Source: Streptomyces sp. NBC_00775
Lineage (GTDB): Bacteria > Actinomycetota > Actinomycetes > Streptomycetales > Streptomycetaceae
NCBI RefSeq assembly: GCF_036347135.1
Contig: NZ_CP108938.1
Coordinates: forward strand, 7,006,001-7,070,000
DNA length: 64,000 nucleotides
Direction: 5' to 3'
Position numbers and translations under genes: made by a program. The notes beneath the pieces were generated by a model that made no database searches, was not told the DNA's origin, and worked only from the letters and a program-made list of their open reading frames with translations. Numbering within the stretch: the first letter of the stretch is position 1; each line of letters starts with the position of its first letter. Of this stretch, positions 19,333 to 28,010 are shown piece after piece.

Positions 19333-19366
19333 ATCCGAACAGGCCTTGACTGGATCTTGTTCGGAT
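19333..19366. promoter_or_regulatory. inverted repeat ATCCGAACA / TGTTCGGAT upstream of glnX
   Basis: Perfect 9-bp arms at 19333-19341 and 19358-19366 are separated by 16 bp, in the 245-bp gap upstream of glnX. Related GTTCGGATC or GTTCGGTTC copies lie at about 19436-19452. Reading the minus strand, a possible -10 GATACT lies near 19313-19318. It is a candidate operator or promoter element for the pknG operon; the binding protein is unknown. Confidence 0.5.
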
Positions 19367-19474
19367 CGCAGCGCACTTGTCGAATTCCGGCGCAGCGCAA
19401 GGCTCCCGCACCACCCCCCCTTCCCATGAATACGCCGTTCGGATCTGTTCGGTTCCCGCCCGTCGCCGCCGCGT

Positions 19475-19942
19475 TCACAGCAGGCCGGTCAGCCGCCGCA
19501 GACTGCGCTCCCCCTCGCGCCGCACACCGACCGGCACCAGCGCGGCACGCCCCGGCACCCGCACCCCTCCGGTGAACGCCACCCGGGTTCCGTCGCCGTC
19601 CGGCGCCGCCGCGATCCCGATCAGCAGGAACCGGCTCTGCAGCCAGCACCAGCCGGGCCGCTGTTCGCCGCGCAGCCGTGCCCGCATCCCGTACTTGCTG
19701 CGGACCAGCGCCTCCACGCGCACACCGTCCCGCCGTACGACCCGCAGCCCCCGCATGTCGGGTGTGATCCGCCCGAACTCCCCTTCCAGGTCGCCCAGCA
19801 AGGCCCATACGCGGTCGTACGGTGCGGTCACGAAGCCCTCGGTGACGTGCGCGCCCCGAACGCCGGCGGCGAGCACGCGCAGCCGCCGCACCGGGTCGAG
19901 GCCGGCGACGGGCCACTCGCTGGTCGTGTCAGGTCCGGTCAT
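19475..19942 (-). CDS. SRPBCC (START-like) family protein
   Basis: 155 residues. The motif VTAPYDRVWALLGDLEGEFGRI is the helix-strand start of polyketide-cyclase/START-like proteins, and the C-terminal part has the expected beta strands. No catalytic residue is evident. The ATG at 19942 overlaps the stop of the sigma factor gene (ATGA), so it is translationally coupled and the product is made with the sigma factor. A ligand or lipid-binding role is possible; the function is unknown. Confidence 0.8.
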   Translation of the reverse strand: MTGPDTTSEWPVAGLDPVRRLRVLAAGVRGAHVTEGFVTAPYDRVWALLGDLEGEFGRITPDMRGLRVVRRDGVRVEALVRSKYGMRARLRGEQRPGWCWLQSRFLLIGIAAAPDGDGTRVAFTGGVRVPGRAALVPVGVRREGERSLRRLTGLL

Positions 19943-20448
19943 GAGGTCCACGCCTTCCGGAAGGTGTCGCGTGCCCGGTGCAGCCGGGACTTGACGGTGC
20001 CGACGCGGAGGCCGAGCAGCTCGGCCGCGGCCCGCTCGTCCAGGCCCTCCACATCGCGCAGCACGAGCACGGCCCGGTGCTCGGGGGACAGGCGGTCCAG
20101 TACGTCCCTGATGTCGGCGGCGAGCTGGGGGTCGCCGCGCGAGGGCAGGGTGCTCAGATCCGCGGGCACCGCGCGGGCGGCGCGCCGGGCCAGGCGGACC
20201 GCCTCGCGCACCGCTATGGCACGGACCCAGCCGCGCAGCGCGGCCGGGTCCTTGAGCGAGCGCAGCGAACGGAACACCGCGACCAGCGCCTCCTGCGCGG
20301 CGTCCGGCCCCTGCTCCAGGGCGATGGGACCGCAGATACGGCCTACGTAGGGCGCCAGTTCGTCCAGCAGCTCGGCCATGGCGAGGGTGTCGCCGCGCTG
20401 CGCGGCGCGCACCCGGCGGACCGTTTCCTCATCGGACACGTACGGCAT
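19939..20448 (-). CDS. ECF RNA polymerase sigma factor
   Basis: 169 residues. The sigma-2 region contains the helix ending QEALVAVFRSLRSLKDPAAL. Sigma-4 reads LSPEHRAVLVLRDVEGLDERAAAELLGLRVGTVKSRLHRARD, with the helix-turn-helix and the VGTVKSRLHRAR recognition element. The start overlaps the upstream DUF3995 gene by about 20 bp; the GTG at 20439 is an alternative. No classical zinc anti-sigma gene follows. The flanking genes encode a DUF3995 membrane protein and an SRPBCC protein, either of which might regulate it. Confidence 0.9.
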   Translation of the reverse strand: MPYVSDEETVRRVRAAQRGDTLAMAELLDELAPYVGRICGPIALEQGPDAAQEALVAVFRSLRSLKDPAALRGWVRAIAVREAVRLARRAARAVPADLSTLPSRGDPQLAADIRDVLDRLSPEHRAVLVLRDVEGLDERAAAELLGLRVGTVKSRLHRARDTFRKAWTS

Positions 20449-20902
20449 CTTCCCAACGGGCGGTGCTCTCCTGGACAGCGGTGCCCTTGTCGAGGGCGAC
20501 CCTGAGCGCGGCCGTGCACAGCACCGCGCACAGCGGGGTGTAGAGCCCGAGGTTGAGCCAGTAGAAGACGGTTCCGGTGTCCTGTGCGAAGAGCCAGTAG
20601 ACGCCGGCCAGTGTGCGCAGGGACAGCCCGGCCGCCACCGCGAGGGTGCCGAGGCGGAGCAGACGGTGGGGGCGCCGGGACTGGGCGACGACGATGCCGC
20701 TCGCCGTCAGCAGGAGCGCGGCGAGCGGCAGGAGGACGGGTGGGGTGAACGGGGCCTCGGTGCCCAGGACCGCGTACGACAGGCTCTTCTCGTCGGCGGC
20801 GGGCCAGGTGGAACCGGTCGCCCAGTAGAGGTGGAACAGGGCGTCCGCGGTGAGCACCGAGGCGAGGAGTACGGCGGCTCGTGTGGCCGTGCGGTCGGAC
20901 AT
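20429..20902 (-). CDS. DUF3995-family membrane protein
   Basis: 157 residues with four membrane helices, and the N-terminal helix pattern DALFHLYWATGSTWP typical of DUF3995. The ATG at 20902 is set by a perfect AGGAGG 5 nt upstream; an earlier in-frame start at 20929 lacks one. It heads a three-gene operon with a sigma factor and an SRPBCC gene. The function is unknown; a membrane partner of the sigma factor is possible. Confidence 0.82.
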   Translation of the reverse strand: MSDRTATRAAVLLASVLTADALFHLYWATGSTWPAADEKSLSYAVLGTEAPFTPPVLLPLAALLLTASGIVVAQSRRPHRLLRLGTLAVAAGLSLRTLAGVYWLFAQDTGTVFYWLNLGLYTPLCAVLCTAALRVALDKGTAVQESTARWEDAVRVR

Positions 20903-21026
20903 GAGGCCTCCTGCGGTAGGAATCGACACCCACCAGAGGAGGCGTCCGCGCCATTCGTTCCCACGGATGTGCGGGAATTTCCGTCGCGGACATCCCGGCC
21001 GCCCGCTCCTCGGACGTCCTGTCCGC

Positions 21027-22019
21027 TCAGACCTCGTTCGCCGCTCGGGCTCCCTCGTAAAACGCCCGCACGCGCGCGTGCACCTCGTCCAGGGCCCGTA
21101 CGTGGTCCAGGCCCAGCAGGGCGGCGCCCAGGACGGGGCTGGTCGTGACGATTTGGGGGACCGCCTTGGGGGCGCGGTCGGCGAGGAGTTCGTGGATGCG
21201 GTCGTCGAGTTGGGGGTGGCGGGCGGCGAGGATGCTGCCGCCGAGGAGGACCGGGGTCTCCTCGTCCAGGAGGTCCAGGCGGGTCAGGGCGACCGCGGCC
21301 ATGGCGACCACCTCGTCCGCGAGCCGGTCGACGATCGCGCGGGCCACCGGATCGCCGTCCACGGCCGTGGCGAAGAGGACGGGTGTCAGCTCGTGGCGCC
21401 GGGCATTGCCGATGTGTTCGAGGTGCAGCGCCTCGATCAGCGCGTACATGGAGGACAGCCCGAAGTGCGCGGGTAGCGTGCGCGCCAGCGCCGTGGGACC
21501 GCCCCGGCCGTCCTCCGCCCGTGCCGCGTGCCACAGGGCCTCCTCCGCCAGGCCCCAACCGCCGCCCCAGTCACCGGAGATACGGCCGATCGCCGGGAAG
21601 CGGGCGGTGCGGCCGTCGGGGCGCATGCCGACGCAGTTGATGCCGGCGCCGCACACCACGGCGACGCCGCGCGGCTCGGCGATCCCGGCGCGCAGGATCG
21701 CGAACGTGTCGTTGCGCACCTCCACACTCGCCCCCCACGCGCGCGCGTGCAGCGCGGCCGCCAACTGCTCCTCCTCGACCGGGAGGTCGGCGTTGGCGAG
21801 GCAGGCCGAGACATGGGCCACGGAGGAGACGCCCGCCTCGGCGAAGGCCCGCCGTACGGCGTCGGCGACCGCGTCCACGGCCGTCTCGACGCCCACGGCG
21901 GGCGGCCGGAAGCCTCCGCCGCGCGCCGTGCCGACCACCCGCCCGTCCGCCGCCACGACGGCGACGTCGGTCTTGCTGTTGCCCGCGTCGATGGCGAGGA
22001 CACTTGCGGTCAGGCCCAC
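21027..22019 (-). CDS. csnK: BadF/BadG-type sugar kinase (CsnK-like)
   Basis: 330 residues of the ASKHA ATPase fold. Phosphate-1 motif is VLAIDAGNSKTDVAVV; adenosine-side motifs are GVAVVCGAGINCVG and ISGDWGGGWGLAEEA. N-acetylglucosamine or glucosamine kinases of this family phosphorylate amino sugars. The GTG start at 22019 overlaps the stop of the GH4 gene by 10 nt. As last gene of the csn-type operon it should phosphorylate the glucosamine released from, or present in, imported oligosaccharides. The assignment rests on family and gene order. Confidence 0.88.
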   Translation of the reverse strand: MGLTASVLAIDAGNSKTDVAVVAADGRVVGTARGGGFRPPAVGVETAVDAVADAVRRAFAEAGVSSVAHVSACLANADLPVEEEQLAAALHARAWGASVEVRNDTFAILRAGIAEPRGVAVVCGAGINCVGMRPDGRTARFPAIGRISGDWGGGWGLAEEALWHAARAEDGRGGPTALARTLPAHFGLSSMYALIEALHLEHIGNARRHELTPVLFATAVDGDPVARAIVDRLADEVVAMAAVALTRLDLLDEETPVLLGGSILAARHPQLDDRIHELLADRAPKAVPQIVTTSPVLGAALLGLDHVRALDEVHARVRAFYEGARAANEV

Positions 22020-23275
22020 GCGAGGTGCTCCCGGTTGTGCGCGATCAGCTGGTCGGTGAGGGCGTCGGCGTACTCGTACTGGCCGACCAAGGGGTGGGAG
22101 AGGAGGGCGCGGAAGACCCGGTCACGGCCACCGCGCAGAGCGGCCTCCAGGGCGAGGTCCTCGTACGCCGTCACGTTCGCCATCAGGCCCGCGTACAGCG
22201 GGTCCACGGCGGGGACGGGCAGTGGGCTCGGCCCGTTGGAGCCGATCGCCGCCTGCACCTCGATCACGGCGTCGTCCGGGAGGAAGGGCAGCGTGCCCTT
22301 GTTGTACGTGTTCACGACCTGGTACGGGCTGCCGCCCCCGCCCAGCAGTGACGCCGCGAGGTCCACCGCGGCCTCCGAGTAGTACGCGCCGCCGCGCTGG
22401 GCGAGCAGCTCCGGCTTCTCGTCGAGCGCCGGGTCGGCGTACAGGGCCAGCAACTGCCTCTCCATCTCGGCCACTTCCGCGGCCCTCGACGGCTTCGTAC
22501 GCAGCTCTCGTACGACCTCGTCGTGGGCGTAGTAGTAGCGCAGGTAGTAGGACGGGACCACGCCGAGGCGGTCGACGATCGTGCGGGGCAGGCGGAGGTC
22601 GTCGGCGACGGCTTCGCCGTGCTCGGCGAGCAACTTGGGGAGGACGTTCTCGCCCTCGGGACCGCCCAGGCGCACACCGGTTTCCCAGGTGAGGTGGTTG
22701 AGGCCCACATGGTCCAGGTGGACATCCGCGGGTGAGACGCCCAGCAGTCCGGCGAACTTCCGCTGGAAGCCGATCGCCACGTTGCACAGGCCGACCGTCT
22801 TGTGGCCCGCCTGGAGCAGGGCGCGCGTCACGATCCCGACCGGGTTGGTGAAGTCGATGATCCAGGCGTTCGGATTCGTGCGGCGGACGCGCTCAGCGAT
22901 GTCCAACACCACCGGCACCGTACGCAGCGCCTTGGCCAGGCCGCCCGCGCCCGTCGTCTCCTGTCCGACGCAGCCGCACTCCAGCGGCCAGGTCTCGTCC
23001 TGTTCGCGGGCCGCCTGGCCGCCGACGCGGAGCTGGAGCAGCACGGCGTCGGCGCCCTCCACACCCGCGTCCAGGTCGGAGGTCGTGACGATCCGGCCGG
23101 GGTGCCCCTGCCGCGCGAAGATCCGCCGTGCCAGGCCGCCCACCAGCTCCAGGCGTTCGGCGGCCGGGTCGACGAGGACCAGCTCCTCGATCGGCAGGGT
23201 GTCCCTCAACCGGGCGAAGCCGTCGATGAGTTCGGGGGTGTAGGTCGATCCTCCGCCGACCACGGTGAGTTTCAC
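22010..23275 (-). CDS. csnH: family 4 glycoside hydrolase (CsnH-like 6-phospho-beta-glucosidase)
   Basis: 421 residues from the GTG at 23275, at the usual family length. The N-terminal Rossmann motif VVGGGSTYTPELIDGFA binds NAD. The active-site region reads GLCNVAIGFQRKFAG followed by HVGLNHLTWE, with the Cys/His metal-ligand pattern of GH4. These enzymes cleave (phospho)glycosides by an oxidation-elimination route needing NAD and Mn. It lies 5 nt after the permease stop. In the csn operon it is expected to cut imported chitosan oligosaccharides or their phosphates. Confidence 0.93.
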   Translation of the reverse strand: MKLTVVGGGSTYTPELIDGFARLRDTLPIEELVLVDPAAERLELVGGLARRIFARQGHPGRIVTTSDLDAGVEGADAVLLQLRVGGQAAREQDETWPLECGCVGQETTGAGGLAKALRTVPVVLDIAERVRRTNPNAWIIDFTNPVGIVTRALLQAGHKTVGLCNVAIGFQRKFAGLLGVSPADVHLDHVGLNHLTWETGVRLGGPEGENVLPKLLAEHGEAVADDLRLPRTIVDRLGVVPSYYLRYYYAHDEVVRELRTKPSRAAEVAEMERQLLALYADPALDEKPELLAQRGGAYYSEAAVDLAASLLGGGGSPYQVVNTYNKGTLPFLPDDAVIEVQAAIGSNGPSPLPVPAVDPLYAGLMANVTAYEDLALEAALRGGRDRVFRALLSHPLVGQYEYADALTDQLIAHNREHLAWA

Positions 23276-23280
23276 AGACG

Positions 23281-24174
23281 TCAACCCTTCACTCCGGTGA
23301 GCGTGACACCCTCGACGAACGCCTTCTGCGCGAAGAAGAACACGAGGATCACGGGGGCCATGACCAGCACGGTCGCGGCCATGGTGAGATTCCAGTCGGT
23401 GTGGTGCGCGCCCTTGAACGACTCCAGGCCGTAGGAGAGGGTCCAGGCGCCGGGGTTCTCGGAGGCGTAGATCTGCGGGCCGAAGTAGTCGTTCCAGGCG
23501 TAGAAGAACTGGAAGAGCGCGACGGCGGCGATGCCCGGCCTGGCCATCGGCAGGACGACCTTCAGCAGCGTCCTCAGGTCCCCGCAGCCGTCGACCTTCG
23601 CCGCGTCGAGATACTCGTTCGGGATGGTCATCAGGAACTGGCGGAGCAGGAAGATGGTGAACGCGTCGCCGAACGCCATCGGGATGATCAGCGGCCACAG
23701 CGTGCCGGACAGGTCCAGCTGCTTCGCCCAGAACAGGTACATGGGGATGATCACGACCTGGGGCGGCAGCATCATCATCGAGATGACCAGCATCAGCGAC
23801 AGATTCCGGCCCCGGAAACGGAACTTGGCGAGCGCGTAGGCGACCGGGATCGACGACACGACCGACAGGACGGTGCCGGCACCGGCGTACAGCAGGGTGT
23901 TCTTCCACCAGGTCAGAAAGCCGGGGGTGTCGAAGACCTTCTTGTAGTTGCCCCACTCCCAGGTGTGCGGGATCAGATCGCGGCTGAGTGCCTGGCTGTC
24001 GCTCATCAGCGAGGTCAGGAACACGAACACGAAGGGGAGGACGAAGAAGAGGGCGGCCGCCACGCCCAGCGCGTGGACCGCGACCCACTCCAGGAGGGCC
24101 TTGCGGCGGGCGGTGCGCTCGGCGGGCGAGGTGGTGACCGCCAACTCCGCGGGCTTGTCCAGTACTTGAGTCAT
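23281..24174 (-). CDS. csnG: carbohydrate ABC transporter permease (CsnG-like)
   Basis: 297 residues with six membrane helices and the MalG-type EAA loop NEYLDAAKVDGCGDLRTLLKVVLPMARPG. The start follows the previous permease stop by 3 nt. It pairs with the upstream permease and lipoprotein to import oligosaccharides. No ATPase gene is present; in Streptomyces a shared ATPase such as MsiK energises many such importers. Confidence 0.92.
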   Translation of the reverse strand: MTQVLDKPAELAVTTSPAERTARRKALLEWVAVHALGVAAALFFVLPFVFVFLTSLMSDSQALSRDLIPHTWEWGNYKKVFDTPGFLTWWKNTLLYAGAGTVLSVVSSIPVAYALAKFRFRGRNLSLMLVISMMMLPPQVVIIPMYLFWAKQLDLSGTLWPLIIPMAFGDAFTIFLLRQFLMTIPNEYLDAAKVDGCGDLRTLLKVVLPMARPGIAAVALFQFFYAWNDYFGPQIYASENPGAWTLSYGLESFKGAHHTDWNLTMAATVLVMAPVILVFFFAQKAFVEGVTLTGVKG

Positions 24175-24177
24175 ACG

Positions 24178-25119
24178 TCAGTCACCTGCCTGGATGAGAC
24201 CGCCCCGGCGCCGCATCAGGAACGCGGTGAACACCATGGACAGGACGAAGAGGACGAGTGCCACCACGCAGGCCGAGCCGTAGTCGAAGCGCTGGAAGCC
24301 CAGGTTGTAGACGAGCTGGGGGAGGGTCAGGGTGGACTTGTCCGGGTAGCCGGGCTCGAACTGCGTACCGGCGCCCTGGATGACACCCGAGGCGACCTTT
24401 CCGGCGATCAGCGGCTGTGTGTAGGACTGCATGGCCGCGATCACGCCCGTGACCACCGCGAACATCACGATCGGCGAGATGTTCGGCAGCGTCACGAACC
24501 GGAACCGCTGCCACGCCGAGGCGCCGTCCAGCTCGGCCGCCTCGTACTGCTCCTTCGGTACGTCGAGCAGTGCGGCCATGAAGATGACCATCAGGTCGCC
24601 GATGCCCCACAGGGCCAGCAGGGTCAGGGCCGGCTTCGACCAGGCGGGGTCGTTGAACCAGCCGGGGGCCGGGATCCCGACCTTCTCCAGGATCGAATTC
24701 ACCGGCCCTGTACCGGGGTTGAGGAGGAAGGCGAAGGCCATCGTGGCCGCGACCGGTGGGGCGAGGTAGGGGAGATAGAAGAGGGTGCGGAAGACGCCCG
24801 TACCCGTCTTGATCTTCGTGATCAGCAGTCCCACGCCGAGCCCGAAGGCGACCCTGAGGCTGACCATGACGACGACCAACCAGAGCGTGTTTCTCAACGC
24901 GGGCCAGAACAGCGGGTAGTTCTCGAAGACGTACGTCCAGTTCTTCGTCCCGCTCCACGTCGGCGGTTTGAAGCCGTCGTAGTGCATGAAGGAGAAATAG
25001 ACGGTCGAGATCATCGGGTAGGCGAAGAAGACCCCGAAACCGATCAGCCAGGGCGACATGAAGGCGAGCGTTCGCAGCGCGGAACGACGGCGCTTCGAAG
25101 CGAGGGTCACTGTGCTCAT
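24178..25119 (-). CDS. csnF: sugar ABC transporter permease (CsnF-like)
   Basis: 313 residues, six membrane helices, MalF-type with a basic cytoplasmic N-terminus and EAA loop KEQYEAAELDGASAWQRFRFVTLP. It lies 7 nt downstream of the binding-protein gene and 3 nt upstream of the second permease. It forms the heterodimeric channel of the csn-type importer. Confidence 0.92.
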   Translation of the reverse strand: MSTVTLASKRRRSALRTLAFMSPWLIGFGVFFAYPMISTVYFSFMHYDGFKPPTWSGTKNWTYVFENYPLFWPALRNTLWLVVVMVSLRVAFGLGVGLLITKIKTGTGVFRTLFYLPYLAPPVAATMAFAFLLNPGTGPVNSILEKVGIPAPGWFNDPAWSKPALTLLALWGIGDLMVIFMAALLDVPKEQYEAAELDGASAWQRFRFVTLPNISPIVMFAVVTGVIAAMQSYTQPLIAGKVASGVIQGAGTQFEPGYPDKSTLTLPQLVYNLGFQRFDYGSACVVALVLFVLSMVFTAFLMRRRGGLIQAGD

Positions 25120-25126
25120 CCTCGTA

Positions 25127-26464
25127 CTACTTCGCCTGCGCGATGTCCGTGTCGATCTGCTTGGCGGTGCTTTCCAGACCCGCCTTCAGATCCTTGGTCT
25201 TGCCGCTCTCGTAGTCGTATCCGAACTGCTGGAGCGTCACGAGGTAGGTGCCGCCGTTGATAGAAGCCGGAGTCGTCGTCGAGTTCGGGTTCGCCGCGAT
25301 GTCCAGGAACGTCTTGAAGCGCGGGTCGTACTTCAGCTTGGGCGACTTGAGCGCCGCGAGCGTGGAGGGGACATTGTGGATGTCATTGGCGAATCCGACC
25401 ACCGCGTCCGTGTTCGTGGTCATGTATTTGACCAGTTCCCAGGCCGCGTTCTGCTTCTTGCTGGTGGCCGCGATGCCCGCGATGGTGCCGGTGATGTAGC
25501 CCTTGCCGTACTGGTCGGCCTGGTCGTCGGGCACGGGCAGCGGGGCGACGCCTATCTCGAAGTCCGGCTTGGTGTCCTCGGCCATGCCGAGCCGCCACTC
25601 GCCGTCCATCTGCATGGCGACCTGACCGGTGTGGAAGGGGTGTTTGTCGCCCCATTCGTCACCGAGCTTGGAGCGGTAGGTCTCCAGCTTCTTGAAGCCG
25701 CCGAGTTCGTCGACGAGCTTCTTCTGGAGGGTGAAACCGGCGGTGAAAGCGGGGTCCTTGGCGATGTTCGACTTGCCGCTGCTGTCGAAGTACGTCGGCG
25801 AGAACTGACCGAAGTAGTGCTCGGTCGTGGACTCCCAGCCGTGGTAGTCCGGCATGAAGCCGAGCTGCGAGTAGGAGTCGCCCTTGGTGATGGTCAACTT
25901 CTTGGCGTCGGTCTCGAATTCGGACCAGGTCTTCGGGGGGCTGGTGATGCCGGCCTTCTTGGACGCGGTCTTGTTGTAGTAGAGCCCGTACGCGTCACCG
26001 AGCAGCGGAACCGAACAGCGGTTGCCGTCGAACTGGGTGTACTCGTTCATCGCCTTCGGGAACGTCGTCTCCGGGTCGATGTCCGCCTTCTTGAAGAAGG
26101 GGTTGAGATCGACGAGGGCGCCGGAGGAGCAGAACTTGCCCACATTGTTGGTGGTGAACGAGGAGATCACATCGGGGGCCTTGTCGCCGCCGGTGCGCAA
26201 CGCCTGGTTGATCTTGTCGTCGGTCATGTTGGCGACGATGTTGACGTGGATGTTGGGGTGCGCCTTCTCGAACCCCGCGACCAGGGTCTTTACGGCCTTG
26301 ACCTCGCTGGGCGCGCTCCAGGCGTGCCAGAAGTTGATCGTCTGGTCCTTGGAGGCGTCGTCGTTCGCGCCCGAGGAGGACTGGCCGGTACAGGCGGTGG
26401 CGAGGAGGGCTATCGAGGCGGAAGCGGCGAGCGCGACGACCGCTTTCCGGGACATTCCGGGCAT
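25127..26464 (-). CDS. csnE: extracellular sugar-binding lipoprotein (CsnE-like)
   Basis: 445 residues. The signal peptide ends at a lipobox LLATAC near residue 25, so the protein is lipid-anchored outside the membrane. The body is a family 1 solute-binding protein, with INFWHAWSAPSEVKAVKTLV near the N-terminus and the Trp/Tyr-rich ligand face typical of oligosaccharide binders. AGGGAG precedes the ATG. By gene order it is the chitosan-oligosaccharide receptor of the operon. Confidence 0.93.
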   Translation of the reverse strand: MPGMSRKAVVALAASASIALLATACTGQSSSGANDDASKDQTINFWHAWSAPSEVKAVKTLVAGFEKAHPNIHVNIVANMTDDKINQALRTGGDKAPDVISSFTTNNVGKFCSSGALVDLNPFFKKADIDPETTFPKAMNEYTQFDGNRCSVPLLGDAYGLYYNKTASKKAGITSPPKTWSEFETDAKKLTITKGDSYSQLGFMPDYHGWESTTEHYFGQFSPTYFDSSGKSNIAKDPAFTAGFTLQKKLVDELGGFKKLETYRSKLGDEWGDKHPFHTGQVAMQMDGEWRLGMAEDTKPDFEIGVAPLPVPDDQADQYGKGYITGTIAGIAATSKKQNAAWELVKYMTTNTDAVVGFANDIHNVPSTLAALKSPKLKYDPRFKTFLDIAANPNSTTTPASINGGTYLVTLQQFGYDYESGKTKDLKAGLESTAKQIDTDIAQAK

Positions 26465-26546
26465 GACGGGGTCTCCCTAGGGCAGCGCAGGGCAGGGCGG
26501 GGGCGGTGAAGGAAGGTGGTGAGCGTGCGGGGAAGCGGGGAAGCGG

Positions 26547-27758
26547 CTAGCGGGAGGTGTCGAAGACCTCGTCGCGGGTGGCTGCCAGGGCGCTCTCCAA
26601 CGCGCCGCGCAGCACGGGGTGTTCGTGTACGTCGCCGACGACGAGGCGCGGCCGGGACGCGGCCAGCTCCTCCAACTCGTCCTGGACCAGGGCGCGCAGC
26701 GGTTCGCCGCCCGCGGTGAGCGAGGCTCCGCTGAGCACGACCAGCTCGGGGTCGAGCACGGAGACCAGTGAGGCGAGACCGGTGGCGAGCCCGGTCGCGT
26801 ACGTCTCCAGGAGCCGCCGGTGTGGCCCCTCGTCGATGGCGGCGGCCTGCGCGACGAGGGCGGCGGCGACCTCGGCGTACGGACCTGTGGGTACGTCCTT
26901 GATGCCGAGCTCGCGCGCCAGCTTGGGGATGGCCTGCGAACCGGCCAGTTCCTGGTAGCCACCGCTGTTGGCCTTGGTCACCTGGCGTACCAGGGGCGCG
27001 CCCGGCACCGGCAGGAAGCCGACCTCGCCCGCGCCGCCGGTCCAGCCGCGGTGCAGCCGTCCGCCGAGGACGAGCGCGGCGCCGAGACCACCCTCGTTCC
27101 ACAGCAGCACGAAGTCCTCGTGCCCCTGGGCGGCACCGAGGCGCTGCTCGGCTATCGCGACGAGGTTGACGTCGTTCTCGTACTCGACGGGCATCGGCAG
27201 CGCGGCCGCGAGCTCGTCGAGGAGGGTGGGGGAGTGCCAGCCGGGCAGGTGCGAGGCGTAGCGCAGCCGTCCGGTGTTCGGGTCGAAGGCGCCGGGGGTG
27301 CCGATGACAAGGCGGCGGACGTCGTCGCGGGCGAGCCCGGCCGCCTTCACGGCGCCGTCGAGGGCGTCGGTGACCTGGCGTACGACGGGCTGGGCGGGGC
27401 GGCGGCCGGGGGTGGGCAGCTCGTACTCGCCGACCGTGCGGCCGGTGACGTCGGCGACGGCGGCGAGGATGCGCTCGGGGGTGACGTCCAGGCCGGCCGC
27501 GTAGGCGGCGCCCGGATTGACCACGTACAGCTGGGCGTTGGGGCCCGGGCGGCCCTCGCTGGTGCCGGTGGCGAGCACGAGGCTGGCCGCCTCCAGGCGG
27601 GCGAGGAGCTGCGAGGCGGTGGGCTTGGACAGCCCGGTGAGCTTCCCGATCCGGGTCCGGGTGAGCGGTCCGTGTGCGAGAAGCAGGTCGAGGGCGGCGC
27701 GGTCGTTCATGGCGCGCAGGACGCGCGGAGTGCCCGGCGTACCGGCGGATCCTGCCAT
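26547..27758 (-). CDS. csnR: ROK-family transcriptional repressor (CsnR-like)
   Basis: 403 residues. An N-terminal winged helix-turn-helix (HGPLTRTRIGKLTGLSKPTASQLL) precedes a sugar-kinase-like ROK domain with DVTPERILAAVADVTG and the Gly-rich GGLGAALVLGGRLHRG. The conserved ROK zinc-binding Cys cluster is not visible, so the domain is a degenerate sensor. It is the first gene of csnR-E-F-G-H-K and follows the 13-bp palindrome at 27855. In S. coelicolor and S. lividans, CsnR represses chitosan-oligosaccharide genes and is released by glucosamine oligomers. Confidence 0.92.
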   Translation of the reverse strand: MAGSAGTPGTPRVLRAMNDRAALDLLLAHGPLTRTRIGKLTGLSKPTASQLLARLEAASLVLATGTSEGRPGPNAQLYVVNPGAAYAAGLDVTPERILAAVADVTGRTVGEYELPTPGRRPAQPVVRQVTDALDGAVKAAGLARDDVRRLVIGTPGAFDPNTGRLRYASHLPGWHSPTLLDELAAALPMPVEYENDVNLVAIAEQRLGAAQGHEDFVLLWNEGGLGAALVLGGRLHRGWTGGAGEVGFLPVPGAPLVRQVTKANSGGYQELAGSQAIPKLARELGIKDVPTGPYAEVAAALVAQAAAIDEGPHRRLLETYATGLATGLASLVSVLDPELVVLSGASLTAGGEPLRALVQDELEELAASRPRLVVGDVHEHPVLRGALESALAATRDEVFDTSR

Positions 27759-27854
27759 GTGTCGACACCTGACCTTTCTCAGCTGCCCAGCTTCCCAGTG
27801 ATCGGGTAGGGAAGTCCATGCGAGTCCGTGAGGGCGTGCCGCAAGATCACTGTT

Positions 27855-27867
27855 AGGAAAGTTTCCT
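27855..27867. promoter_or_regulatory. ROK operator, AGGAAAGTTTCCT
   Basis: A 13-bp perfect palindrome about the central base, with a half site GGAAGGAAAG at 27875-27884, 88 bp upstream of the csnR-like start. It matches the AGGAAA/TTTCCT pattern bound by actinobacterial ROK repressors including CsnR, so autoregulation is expected. Confidence 0.85.
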
Positions 27868-28010
27868 GTTCGATGGAAGGAAAGTAGGCCGGAGGTCGCG
27901 GGGGCGTCAAGAGAAACCGCCCCCGCGGCAACAGACTCGTTACCTGCGAGGGCGGTGCGTTGGTGCGGGGCGGCGCGGCCGGCTGCCGCGCGTCCGGGCT
28001 GCTTTCCGGG

